DNA of 33,447 bases from Nocardioidaceae bacterium (GTDB lineage: Bacteria; Actinomycetota; Actinomycetes; Propionibacteriales; Nocardioidaceae). Shown piece by piece: positions 19,438 to 27,466 of this stretch. The position numbers and the translations under genes are program-made. Each line of letters starts with the position of its first letter. Within the stretch, counting starts at the first letter, position 1. The DNA is taken from positions 1 through 33,447 of the forward strand of contig JAICLD010000004.1 in assembly GCA_025927595.1 (NCBI GenBank). Reading direction: 5' to 3'. The notes below the pieces were generated by a model. It made no database searches. It worked only from the letters and a program-made list of their open reading frames with translations, and was not told where the DNA came from.

Positions 19438-19929
19438 ATGATCCGACAGAGAAGGGAGCAGGACCTGGGCCGGCTGTGCGCCGTCCTCGCGGAGCTGGAG
19501 CATCCCTCGAGCCACCTCTCGGAGCAGGAGCTCCGCGCATGGCTCGAGGAGCACGACGCCGAGCAGTCGTGGGTCTTCGACATGGCGCCGATGACCGTCG
19601 CGCCGACGAAGAACGTGGTCGGGCACATCGAGATGTACCGTCCGGGACCCGACGAGGCCTCGACTCGCCCCTGGGTCGGGTACGCCGGGAGGCCGGCCGA
19701 GGACCTCATGGTCATCGACAAGCTGTTCGTGCGACCCCACACCCATGAGGACGGCATCGGACGCTTCCTGCTGAAGCAGGCGGTCGGCTACGTCCGAGGT
19801 TGCGGGAGGCTCCCCGTCGTGGACGTCCGGAGGATCCCGTTCTTCTCCCAGGCGTTCTTCGAGCGGCACGGCTTCCGGGCCGTCCCCACCGAGGACCCCG
19901 GCGTCGCCCCGATGGTCCACACCGGGTGA
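19438..19929 (+). CDS. GNAT-family N-acetyltransferase
   Basis: VVGHIEMY...LMVIDKLFVRPHTHEDGIGRFLLKQAVGYVRGCGRLPVVDV...FFERHGFRAV matches GNAT motif architecture. Confidence 0.75.
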   Translation: MIRQRREQDLGRLCAVLAELEHPSSHLSEQELRAWLEEHDAEQSWVFDMAPMTVAPTKNVVGHIEMYRPGPDEASTRPWVGYAGRPAEDLMVIDKLFVRPHTHEDGIGRFLLKQAVGYVRGCGRLPVVDVRRIPFFSQAFFERHGFRAVPTEDPGVAPMVHTG

Positions 19930-19951
19930 CCCACGAGGCCGGGACCGGCGG

Positions 19952-19977
19952 GGAATGCCGGCCGCCTAGGATCGGTT
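19952..19977 (+). promoter_or_regulatory. putative sigma-R/sigma-H-type promoter upstream of trxB
   Basis: GGAAT (19952-19956), 18-nt spacer, GTT (19975-19977). Matches the actinobacterial GGAAT-N18-GTT thiol-stress consensus. Confidence 0.7.
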
Positions 19978-20028
19978 GACGCACCGTGCGACGCGCCGCA
20001 GCTCGCGGCAGCATCCCGGACGAAGGAA

Positions 20029-21072
20029 GTGAGCACCTCCCCGATGGCCTCTGACCCCCGCAACGTGATCATCGTCGGCTCCGGCCCCGCCGGCTACACC
20101 GCCGCGGTGTACGCCGCCCGCGCCAACCTCGAGCCCCTGGTGTTCGAGGGCTCGGTGACGGCGGGCGGCGCCCTGATGAACACCACCGAGGTCGAGAACT
20201 TCCCGGGCTTCCGCGACGGGATCATGGGTCCTGCGCTGATGGACGAGATGCGCGCTCAGGCGGAGCGGTTCGGGGCCGAGCTGGTGCCGGACGACGTCAC
20301 CTCGATGGACCTGACCGGTGAGGTCAAGGTCGTCACCGACGGCGCCGGCACCGAGCACCGGGCCCGCGCGGTCATCCTCGCCACCGGCTCCGGCTACCGC
20401 CGCCTCGGCATCGACGGCGAGGACCGGCTCTCCGGTCACGGCGTGTCCTGGTGCGCCACCTGCGACGGGTTCTTCTTCCGCGACCAGCACATCGCGGTCG
20501 TCGGCGGCGGTGACTCCGCGGTGGAGGAGGCGACGTTCCTGTCCCGGTTCGCCAGCAAGGTCACGCTCGTGCACCGGCGGCAGCGGCTGCGGGCCTCCAA
20601 GATCATGCAGGACCGCGCCTTCGGCGACCCGAAGATCGAGGTCGCCTGGAACTCGGCCGTCGAGGAGATCCACGGCGAGGACAAGCTCACCGGCCTCACG
20701 GTGGTCGACACGGTGACCGGTGAGAGACGGCACCTCGACGCGACCGGCCTGTTCATCGCGATCGGCCACGACCCGCGCTCGGAGCTGCTCGGCGGCCAGG
20801 TCGACGTCGACGAGAACGGCTACGTGCTCGTCGACCAGCCGTCCACGCGCACCAACCTGCCCGGGGTCTTCGCCTGCGGGGACCTCGTCGACCACCACTA
20901 CCGTCAGGCGGTCACCGCCGCCGGCTCCGGCTGCGCCGCCGCCCTCGACGCGGAGCGCTTCCTGGCCGCCCTCGACCACGAGGCGTCCAGCGCCGGCGAG
21001 GCGGCAGCCGACGTCCGCGCCGTCGAGGAGTCGGAGCTCGTGACCGAGCAGGTCGAGACCGCTCGCGTCTGA
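20029..21072 (+). CDS. trxB: thioredoxin-disulfide reductase
   Basis: [29 protein letters not shown], redox motif [26 protein letters not shown]. Alternative ATG start at 20044. Confidence 0.96.
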   Translation: MSTSPMASDPRNVIIVGSGPAGYTAAVYAARANLEPLVFEGSVTAGGALMNTTEVENFPGFRDGIMGPALMDEMRAQAERFGAELVPDDVTSMDLTGEVKVVTDGAGTEHRARAVILATGSGYRRLGIDGEDRLSGHGVSWCATCDGFFFRDQHIAVVGGGDSAVEEATFLSRFASKVTLVHRRQRLRASKIMQDRAFGDPKIEVAWNSAVEEIHGEDKLTGLTVVDTVTGERRHLDATGLFIAIGHDPRSELLGGQVDVDENGYVLVDQPSTRTNLPGVFACGDLVDHHYRQAVTAAGSGCAAALDAERFLAALDHEASSAGEAAADVRAVEESELVTEQVETARV

Positions 21073-21081
21073 GCCCCACCG

Positions 21082-21107
21082 GGAAGAAATGTCCCCGGGA
21101 CCGTGTT
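21082..21107 (+). promoter_or_regulatory. putative sigma-R/sigma-H-type promoter upstream of trxA
   Basis: GGAAG (21082-21086), 18-nt spacer, GTT (21105-21107), followed by GAC as in the trxB element. Confidence 0.6.
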
Positions 21108-21178
21108 GACTGAGTGCCTGGCGATCCAGCAGCGAAACCAGCAGTGAACCACCCGCGACCCACCCAGAAGGAGCACCC

Positions 21179-21505
21179 GTGGCCGAGATGCAAGCAGTCA
21201 CCGACGCCGACTTCGACACCTCCGTGCTGAAGTCCGACACGCCCGTCCTCGTGGACTTCTGGGCGGAGTGGTGCGGCCCCTGCCGCCAGGTGGACCCGAT
21301 CCTCAAGGAGATCGCCGCCGAGCACGGCGAGAAGCTCCGGTTCGTCAAGATGAACGTCGACGAGAACCCGCTCACCCCGGCGACGTACCGGGTCACCGGC
21401 ATCCCGACGCTGAACGTCTTCTCCGGGGGCGAGCTGGTCAAGCAGATCGTCGGGGCGAAGCCGAAGGCCGCGCTGCTCGGGGAGCTCGAGGACTTCCTGG
21501 GCTGA
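21179..21505 (+). CDS. trxA: thioredoxin
   Basis: [24 protein letters not shown] with WCGPC active site; [14 protein letters not shown] aaggag upstream of GTG. Confidence 0.97.
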   Translation: MAEMQAVTDADFDTSVLKSDTPVLVDFWAEWCGPCRQVDPILKEIAAEHGEKLRFVKMNVDENPLTPATYRVTGIPTLNVFSGGELVKQIVGAKPKAALLGELEDFLG

Positions 21506-21530
21506 GGCCCGACCCGCAGGCGCCGGGCCT
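21505..21530 (+). terminator. possible GC-rich hairpin after trxA
   Basis: aggcccg (21505-21511) and cgggcct (21524-21530) are perfect inverted repeats. Only a weak T-run follows, so termination is uncertain. Confidence 0.35.
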
Positions 21531-21610
21531 TGGCACGGCGCCCGCGTTCTGTTTGAGTGGGCGGGTCCGCGGCCACGACGGCCGACCGCCGTTGCGAGGG
21601 AGGACCCGTC

Positions 21611-22798
21611 GTGCCCGACGTCTCCGCGGTCCCCTTCGTGCCCGTGCAGCAGGACCGTCGCAGCTTCCGGCTCGGTGACCGCGGCCGCTCGGTCGTGGAG
21701 ATCCGCGCCCGTCTGGAGCCGCTGGGTCTGCTCGCGTCGGGCGCCGGCGCGGACGCCGAGGTCTTCGACGAGGACCTCGACCGGTCCGTGCGCGCCTTCC
21801 AGCAGCAACGGGGGCTCCTCGTCGACGGCGTGGTGGGGGTCAGCACCTACCGGGTCATGGACGAGGCACGCTGGCGCCTCGGGGACCGGGTGCTCACGCT
21901 CGTCGCGGGAAGCCTCACCGCCGGCGACGACGTCGTCGCCCTCCAGCGGCGGCTGCTCGACCTCGGCTTCAAGGTCGGCAAGGTCGACGGCCGGTACGGC
22001 CGCCAGACCGAGCAGGCCGTCCGTGACTTCCAGCGCAACGTCGGCGTGCCGCCCGACGGCACCTGCGGGCCGGCGACGCTCAAGGCGTTGGCCCGACTGG
22101 CGCCGATGGTGCGCGGCGGGAGCCCGAACGCGCTGCGCGCCCAGGAGCGGCTGCGCCGCGAAGGACCGCAGCTGACCGGCAAGACCGTCGTCGTGGACCC
22201 CGCCGTCGGCTGGTTCGCCGATCCCGGGCTGCGGCTGCGCGCCGACGCGATCAGCCTGGACCTGGCTCGCCGGGTCGAGGGCCGGCTGGTCGCGACCGGG
22301 GTGCAGGCGTTCCTCACCAACGCCGGTGGCGCGACCGAGACCAGCGAGTCCGCCCGGGCCGAGTTCGCGAACCGGACGCGGGCGCACCTGTGCCTGTCCC
22401 TGCAGGTCGACGCCTCCGACCATCCCGGAGCGGCCGGCGTCTCGACCTACTACTACGGCTCCGAGGCCCACGGTGTCGTCTCCTCCGTCGGGGAGCGGTT
22501 CGCCGGACTGGTCCAGCGCGAGATCGTGGCCCGCACCGGCCTCGCCGACCTGCGCTCGCACGCCAAGAGCTGGGACCTGCTGCGCCGCACCCGGATGCCG
22601 GCGGTCCGGGTCGACGCCGGCTACCTGACCAACCGCGGTGACGCCGACCGGCTCGCGGACCCGGCGTTCCGTGACCTGGTGGCCGAGGCGGTCGTGGTGG
22701 CCGTGCAGCGGGTGTACCTCGACCCCGACAGCGACGCGCAGACCGGGCTGCTGCGGCTCAGCGAGCTCCGCGAGGCGGTGGGCCGGCACCGTCCGTGA
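21611..22798 (+). CDS. cwlM: CwlM-like protein: two peptidoglycan-binding domains plus amidase_3-fold domain (zinc ligands degenerate)
   Basis: Two PG_binding_1-like segments (LRAFQ-type VRAFQQQRGLLVDGVVGVSTY and VRDFQRNVGVPPDGTCGPATL), then GKTVVVDPAVGW...TWDLLRRTRMPAVRVDAGYLTN-type amidase_3 fold. Directly downstream of trxA as in other actinobacteria. Confidence 0.88.
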   Translation: MPDVSAVPFVPVQQDRRSFRLGDRGRSVVEIRARLEPLGLLASGAGADAEVFDEDLDRSVRAFQQQRGLLVDGVVGVSTYRVMDEARWRLGDRVLTLVAGSLTAGDDVVALQRRLLDLGFKVGKVDGRYGRQTEQAVRDFQRNVGVPPDGTCGPATLKALARLAPMVRGGSPNALRAQERLRREGPQLTGKTVVVDPAVGWFADPGLRLRADAISLDLARRVEGRLVATGVQAFLTNAGGATETSESARAEFANRTRAHLCLSLQVDASDHPGAAGVSTYYYGSEAHGVVSSVGERFAGLVQREIVARTGLADLRSHAKSWDLLRRTRMPAVRVDAGYLTNRGDADRLADPAFRDLVAEAVVVAVQRVYLDPDSDAQTGLLRLSELREAVGRHRP

Positions 22799-23459
22799 CC
22801 CGCGGCATCCGCCGGCCCGGGTCCGCGGCAGGGTGCCGCACCGGACGTACGGCGCCGAGCAGCCGCTCCAGGGCGGTCTCGACCTCGTCGCGCCAGGTCA
22901 GCACCGTGCGCAGGTCCAGGCGCATCCGCGGGTACCTCGGGTGCGGCCGGTGGGTCTTGAACCCCACCGCGAGCAGGTAGTCGGCCGGGAGCAGGCACCC
23001 GCCGTAGGCAGGCGGCTCCCCCGGCCCGGGGGCGCGGGTGTCCCCGAAGGCCTCGAGGGCCCGGATCCCGCCCCGCTTGACCAGGTCCTTGACGACCGCC
23101 TGCATCAGCACGCGACCCAGGCCCGAGCCCGCGTAGGCCGGCAGCACCATCGCCGTGGCCAGCAGCACCGCGTCCTCGCTCACCGGGGCGGTGGCGAAGG
23201 AGTCGGCCCCCGGCACGAAGGACGCAGGCGCGTACAGCACGTAGCCGGCCGGCTGGTCGTCGACGTACGCCACCCGTCCGCAGGAGCCCCACTCCAGGAG
23301 CGTCCGGGAGAGCCAGCCCTCCTTCTCGGCGGCGCCCTCGCCGGCCCGCGCGACGCGCTGCCGGCGCACCGGGTCCAGCTCCCAGAACAGGCAGGAGCGG
23401 CAGGCCAGGGGCAGGTCGTCGAGGGTGTCGAGGGTCAGTCGCTCCAGCCGCCGGCTCAT
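22758..23459 (-). CDS. GNAT-family N-acetyltransferase (Rv3916c-like position)
   Basis: MSRRLERLTLDTLDDLPLACRSCLFWELDP...; acetyl-CoA motif ATAMVLPAYAGSGLGRVLMQAVVKDL. ATG at 23459. Overlaps the cwlM 3' end by 41 bp. Confidence 0.78.
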   Translation of the reverse strand: MSRRLERLTLDTLDDLPLACRSCLFWELDPVRRQRVARAGEGAAEKEGWLSRTLLEWGSCGRVAYVDDQPAGYVLYAPASFVPGADSFATAPVSEDAVLLATAMVLPAYAGSGLGRVLMQAVVKDLVKRGGIRALEAFGDTRAPGPGEPPAYGGCLLPADYLLAVGFKTHRPHPRYPRMRLDLRTVLTWRDEVETALERLLGAVRPVRHPAADPGRRMPRVTDGAGPPPRGAR

Positions 23460-23577
23460 CGCCGCCGACCCGTCGAGGGCCCGGCCGCGGCCGCGCGCGC
23501 ACGTCCCATGTCCCGACCCTTCCGACCGTCGTGACCCCCCATGCCTCATCCTAGGAGCAACGCCCGAAGGAGCACCG

Positions 23578-24906
23578 ATGTCCGAGCACCTCCCCCGACC
23601 GCGACCGTCGGGGAGCACCCGGCTCGACGGCTACGTCGACCGGTACGCCGCCCGCACCCGCGGGATGACGGCCTCGGAGATCCGCGCGCTGTTCTCGGTG
23701 GCCAGCCGGCCCGAGGTGGTCTCGCTGGCCGGGGGGATGCCGAACATCTCCGGGCTGCCCCTCGACGTGGTGGGCGACGCGGTCGAGGAGCTCGTGCGCG
23801 CCCGCGGCACGGTCGCCATGCAGTACGGCTCCGGGCAGGGCGACCCCCGGCTGCGCGAGCAGATCTGCGACGTGATGCGGCTGGAGGGCATCGAGGCCCA
23901 CCCCGACGACGTGGTCGTCACCGTCGGCTCGCAGCAGGCGGTCGACCTGGTGACCCGGATCTTCTGCGACCCCGGCGACGTGGTGATCTGCGAGGCCCCG
24001 TCGTACGTCGGTGCGCTCGGCGTCTTCAAGGCCTACGAGTGCGACGTCGTCCACGTGGAGATGGACGAGCACGGCCTGGTGCCGCAGGCGCTGCGTGACG
24101 CGATCGCGCACGTCCAGGCCGCGGGACGGCGGATCAAGTTCGTCTACACGATCCCGAACTACCACAACCCCGCCGGCGTGAGCCTGTCCCCGCACCGGCG
24201 CCCGGAGATCCTGGAGATCTGCCGCGAGGCCGACGTGCTGGTCCTCGAGGACAACCCCTACGGGCTGCTGGGCTTCGACGAGGAGCCGTACCGCGCGCTG
24301 CGGGCCGACGAGGCCGACGGCGTCATCTACCTCGGGTCGTTCTCGAAGACGTTCGCGCCCGGCTTCCGGGTCGGCTGGGCGCTCGCCCCGCACGCGGTCC
24401 GCGAGAAGCTCGTGCTGGCCCAGGAGTCGGCGACGCTGTGCCCTCCGTCCTTCTCGCAGCTGGCGGTCTCGGCCTACCTGGAGCGCCACGACTGGCGGGG
24501 CCAGGTGAAGCAGTTCCGCGAGATGTACCGCGAGCGCCGCGACGCGATGGTCGAGGCCCTCGACGACATGATGCCGGCGGCCGCGCGCTGGAACGTGCCG
24601 ACCGGCGGCTTCTACGTCTGGCTCACGCTGCCGCCCGGACTGGACGCGAAGGCGATGCTGCCGCGGGCGGTGACCTCGCGCGTCGCGTTCGTGCCGGGAA
24701 CGGCGTTCTTCGCCGACGGCTTCGGCTCGCAGAGCATGCGGCTGTCCTACTGCTACCCCACGCCGGAGCGGATCCGCGAGGGGGTGCGCCGGCTGGTCGG
24801 CGTGATCGAGGAGGAGCTCGAGCTGCGCGAGACGTTCGGCACGGCCGTGCCGCTCGCTCCCGAGGCCGGCCGCGGGTACGACGGACCCCACACGGACCTC
24901 ACGTGA
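23578..24906 (+). CDS. PLP-dependent class I/II aminotransferase (MocR/2-aminoadipate-aminotransferase-like)
   Basis: VVSLAGGMPN, QYGSGQGDPRLREQI, PNYHNPAGVSLS, PLP Lys motif LGSFSKTFAPGFRVGW. Confidence 0.88.
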   Translation: MSEHLPRPRPSGSTRLDGYVDRYAARTRGMTASEIRALFSVASRPEVVSLAGGMPNISGLPLDVVGDAVEELVRARGTVAMQYGSGQGDPRLREQICDVMRLEGIEAHPDDVVVTVGSQQAVDLVTRIFCDPGDVVICEAPSYVGALGVFKAYECDVVHVEMDEHGLVPQALRDAIAHVQAAGRRIKFVYTIPNYHNPAGVSLSPHRRPEILEICREADVLVLEDNPYGLLGFDEEPYRALRADEADGVIYLGSFSKTFAPGFRVGWALAPHAVREKLVLAQESATLCPPSFSQLAVSAYLERHDWRGQVKQFREMYRERRDAMVEALDDMMPAAARWNVPTGGFYVWLTLPPGLDAKAMLPRAVTSRVAFVPGTAFFADGFGSQSMRLSYCYPTPERIREGVRRLVGVIEEELELRETFGTAVPLAPEAGRGYDGPHTDLT

Positions 24907-25865
24907 GCGCGACGAGGGTGGTGGTGCTGGCCGGCGGCCTGTCCCACGAGCGGGACGTGTCGCTGCGCTCCGGGCGCCGCGTCGCGGAGGCCCTGCGCGG
25001 CTCCGGTGTCGAGGTCGAGGAGCGCGACGTCGACGCGGGACTGCTGGCCTCGCTGCGCGAGGACCGGCCGGACTGCGTGCTGCCGCTGCTGCACGGGGAG
25101 AGCGGCGAGGACGGCGCGGTCCGCGAGGTCCTCGAGCTCGTCGACGTGCCCTACGTCGGGTCCCGGCCGACCGCGTGCCGGTCCGCGTTCGACAAGCCGG
25201 TCGCCAAGGCGGTCGTGGGCCGGGCCGGCCTGCGCACGCCCGCCGGGGTGGCGCTGCCGCACCAGACCTTCCGCGAGCTCGGAGCCGCGCCCGTGATGGC
25301 GGCGATCCTGGACTCCCTCGGCCTGCCGCTGATCGTGAAGCCGACCCGGGGCGGCTCGGCGCTGGGCTGCACGGCCGTGCGGGACGCGGCCGGCCTCGCC
25401 GGCGCGATGGTGTCCGCCTTCGCCTACGGCGACACCGCGCTCGTGGAGCGGCTCGTCGCGGGGCGCGAGGTCGCGGTCCCGGTCGTGGACACCGGGGACG
25501 GCCCCCGGGCGCTGCCGGTCGTGGAGATAGACCCGGACGGCGGCGTCTACGACTACGCCGCCCGCTACACCGCGGGCAGCACCCGCTTCGAGGTCCCGGC
25601 GACGCTGTCCGACGACCTCGCGGCGGAGTGCGCCCGGGTCGCCGTCGTCGCCCACGAGACGCTCGGGCTGCGCGACGTGTCCCGCTCGGACCTGATCGTC
25701 GACGACGGGGGAACGGTGTGGTTCCTCGAGGTCAACGTCGCCCCGGGCATGACCGAGACCTCCACGGTCCCGCTCTCGGTGGCCGCGGCCGGCCTGGACC
25801 TCGGCGGGCTCGTCGCCGACCTGGTACGAACGGCGGTGGACCGTCCCCGCCCCGAGAGGAGCTGA
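24903..25865 (+). CDS. D-alanine--D-alanine ligase-like ATP-grasp protein
   Basis: VVVLAGGLSHERDVSLRSGRRV, LLHGESGEDGAVREVLELVDVPYVGS, IVKPTRGGSALG, SDLIVDDGGTVWFLEVNVAPGMTETS. GTGA overlap with the aminotransferase. Confidence 0.87.
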   Translation: MSATRVVVLAGGLSHERDVSLRSGRRVAEALRGSGVEVEERDVDAGLLASLREDRPDCVLPLLHGESGEDGAVREVLELVDVPYVGSRPTACRSAFDKPVAKAVVGRAGLRTPAGVALPHQTFRELGAAPVMAAILDSLGLPLIVKPTRGGSALGCTAVRDAAGLAGAMVSAFAYGDTALVERLVAGREVAVPVVDTGDGPRALPVVEIDPDGGVYDYAARYTAGSTRFEVPATLSDDLAAECARVAVVAHETLGLRDVSRSDLIVDDGGTVWFLEVNVAPGMTETSTVPLSVAAAGLDLGGLVADLVRTAVDRPRPERS

Positions 25866-25871
25866 CTCGCG

Positions 25872-26642
25872 GTGCGCGATCTCGTCTACCCCCCGGTCAT
25901 CGTCACGGCCAAGGTGCTGTTCCGGGCCATGGGGCTGCGGTTCCGGTTCGAGGGCACCGAGCACATCCCCCGCAGCGGCGGGGCGCTGCTGGCGTTCAAC
26001 CACGTCTCCTACGTCGACTTCGTGCTCGGCGGGTACGCCGCCCAGCCCGCCGGCCGGCTGGTCCGGTTCATGGCCAAGCGCGAGCTGTTCGACCACCGCT
26101 GGACCGGGCCGGTGATGCGGTCGCTGCACCACATCAGCGTCGACCGGGCCGACGGCCTCGCGTCGTACGACGAAGGGGTGCGGTACCTGCGCAGCGGTGA
26201 GATCGTCGGGATCTTCCCCGAGGCCACGATCTCGCGCTCCTTCGAGCTCAAGGACCTCAAGACCGGGGCCGCCCGGTTGGCCGCGACCGCCGGGGTGCCG
26301 CTGGTCCCGGTCGTCCTGTGGGGCACCCAGCGGATCAAGACCAAGGACCACCCGCAGGACTTCTCCCGGGGGAAGACGATCGCGATCACGGTCGGCGAGC
26401 CGCTGCACCCGACCGGCGACAGCCCCGTGGCCGACACCCTCGAGCTCAAGGCGCGGATGCGCGAGCTGCTGGACCGCACGATCCGGGCGTACCCGGACGA
26501 GGAGCAGCCGGCCGGCTCCTGGTGGCTGCCCGCCTCCTACGGCGGCTCGGCCCCGACGCCGGAGGAGGCCGAGCGCCTGGACGCGAACGAGAAGCGGGAC
26601 CGGGCCAGGGCTCGCGCGGCGAAGCGGGCCGCCCGTCGGTAG
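25872..26642 (+). CDS. 1-acyl-sn-glycerol-3-phosphate acyltransferase (PlsC-like)
   Basis: HX4D motif NHVSYVDF, acyltransferase motif FPEATISRS, PVVLWGTQRI. GTG start. Confidence 0.9.
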   Translation: MRDLVYPPVIVTAKVLFRAMGLRFRFEGTEHIPRSGGALLAFNHVSYVDFVLGGYAAQPAGRLVRFMAKRELFDHRWTGPVMRSLHHISVDRADGLASYDEGVRYLRSGEIVGIFPEATISRSFELKDLKTGAARLAATAGVPLVPVVLWGTQRIKTKDHPQDFSRGKTIAITVGEPLHPTGDSPVADTLELKARMRELLDRTIRAYPDEEQPAGSWWLPASYGGSAPTPEEAERLDANEKRDRARARAAKRAARR

Positions 26643-26728
26643 TGCCTGAGCCTCGGCTGGGTACGACGGGCGACGTGCCCCCTCCTCTACCTGCTGCCGG
26701 CCACCGCGACCGGCCGCCGCACGGACCG

Positions 26729-27412
26729 ATGTCCCTCGGTGCCGCCGACCTCGGCGGTCGGGTGCTGTCGGCCGCCACCGCCGCGGTCGCCGCGGTCCGG
26801 CCGGCCGCCAAGCCGCTGCACACGCGGGGCGCTGTGGGCCGGGGGCGACTGGTCCGGCACGGTGCCGCGGCTGCCCGTTCGGGCGCCGCCTGGCTCGACG
26901 AGCCGGGGACGGACGAGGTCCTGGTCCGTCGCTCCAGGGCGATCGGCCTGCCGACACCGCTGCCGGACATCCACGGGCTCGCGCTCCGGGTCCCGGTGCC
27001 CGGCGGTGGCTACGGCGACCTGCTGCTGGCGACGACCGGGCTCGGCCGGGTCACCCGGTTCCTGCTCACGTTCGCCGGCACCCCGCAGGGCCGCCCGATG
27101 ACCACGCTGCTGCCCTACCGGTCGCCCACGGGCCCGGTACTGCTCGCGGCCCGGCACCGCTCGGCGGACCTGCTCGAGCTGGCCTGGGGGCGCCCCCGGG
27201 GACCGTGGTGGCCCTTCGCCGAGCTCCGGCTGCCGGCCGAGGACGTCGCGACGGGGTCGGGCCGTCCCGGCGACCCGGACGTGGGCGCCCCGGACGCTCG
27301 GGTGTCCTTCGACCCGGTGCGGCACGCGCTGCCGGGTCTCGCCGGCTACGACTGGGTGCGACGGCTCCGTGAGCCCGCGTACCGGACCGCCCGCCGGTCG
27401 CGGTCGTCCTAG
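26729..27412 (+). CDS. conserved hypothetical protein (catalase-like/'phosphodiesterase'-annotated family is a tentative guess)
   Basis: ATG 26729: MSLGAADLGGRV...AIGLPTPLPDIHGLALRVPVPGGGYGDLLLATTGLGRVTRFLLTFAGTPQGRPMTTLLPY; continuous coding-like frame. Confidence 0.6.
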   Translation: MSLGAADLGGRVLSAATAAVAAVRPAAKPLHTRGAVGRGRLVRHGAAAARSGAAWLDEPGTDEVLVRRSRAIGLPTPLPDIHGLALRVPVPGGGYGDLLLATTGLGRVTRFLLTFAGTPQGRPMTTLLPYRSPTGPVLLAARHRSADLLELAWGRPRGPWWPFAELRLPAEDVATGSGRPGDPDVGAPDARVSFDPVRHALPGLAGYDWVRRLREPAYRTARRSRSS

Positions 27413-27466
27413 CCCCGCCCCCCCGAGCTCAGGTCTGGTCCGCTCGGGCGTGGGCACCGGGCCGTC

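Noticed and set aside
24753-26957. 734-aa minus-strand ORF opposite ddl-like/plsC genes
   Set aside because: Antisense GC-frame artefact; the opposite strand encodes clear ATP-grasp and PlsC motifs.
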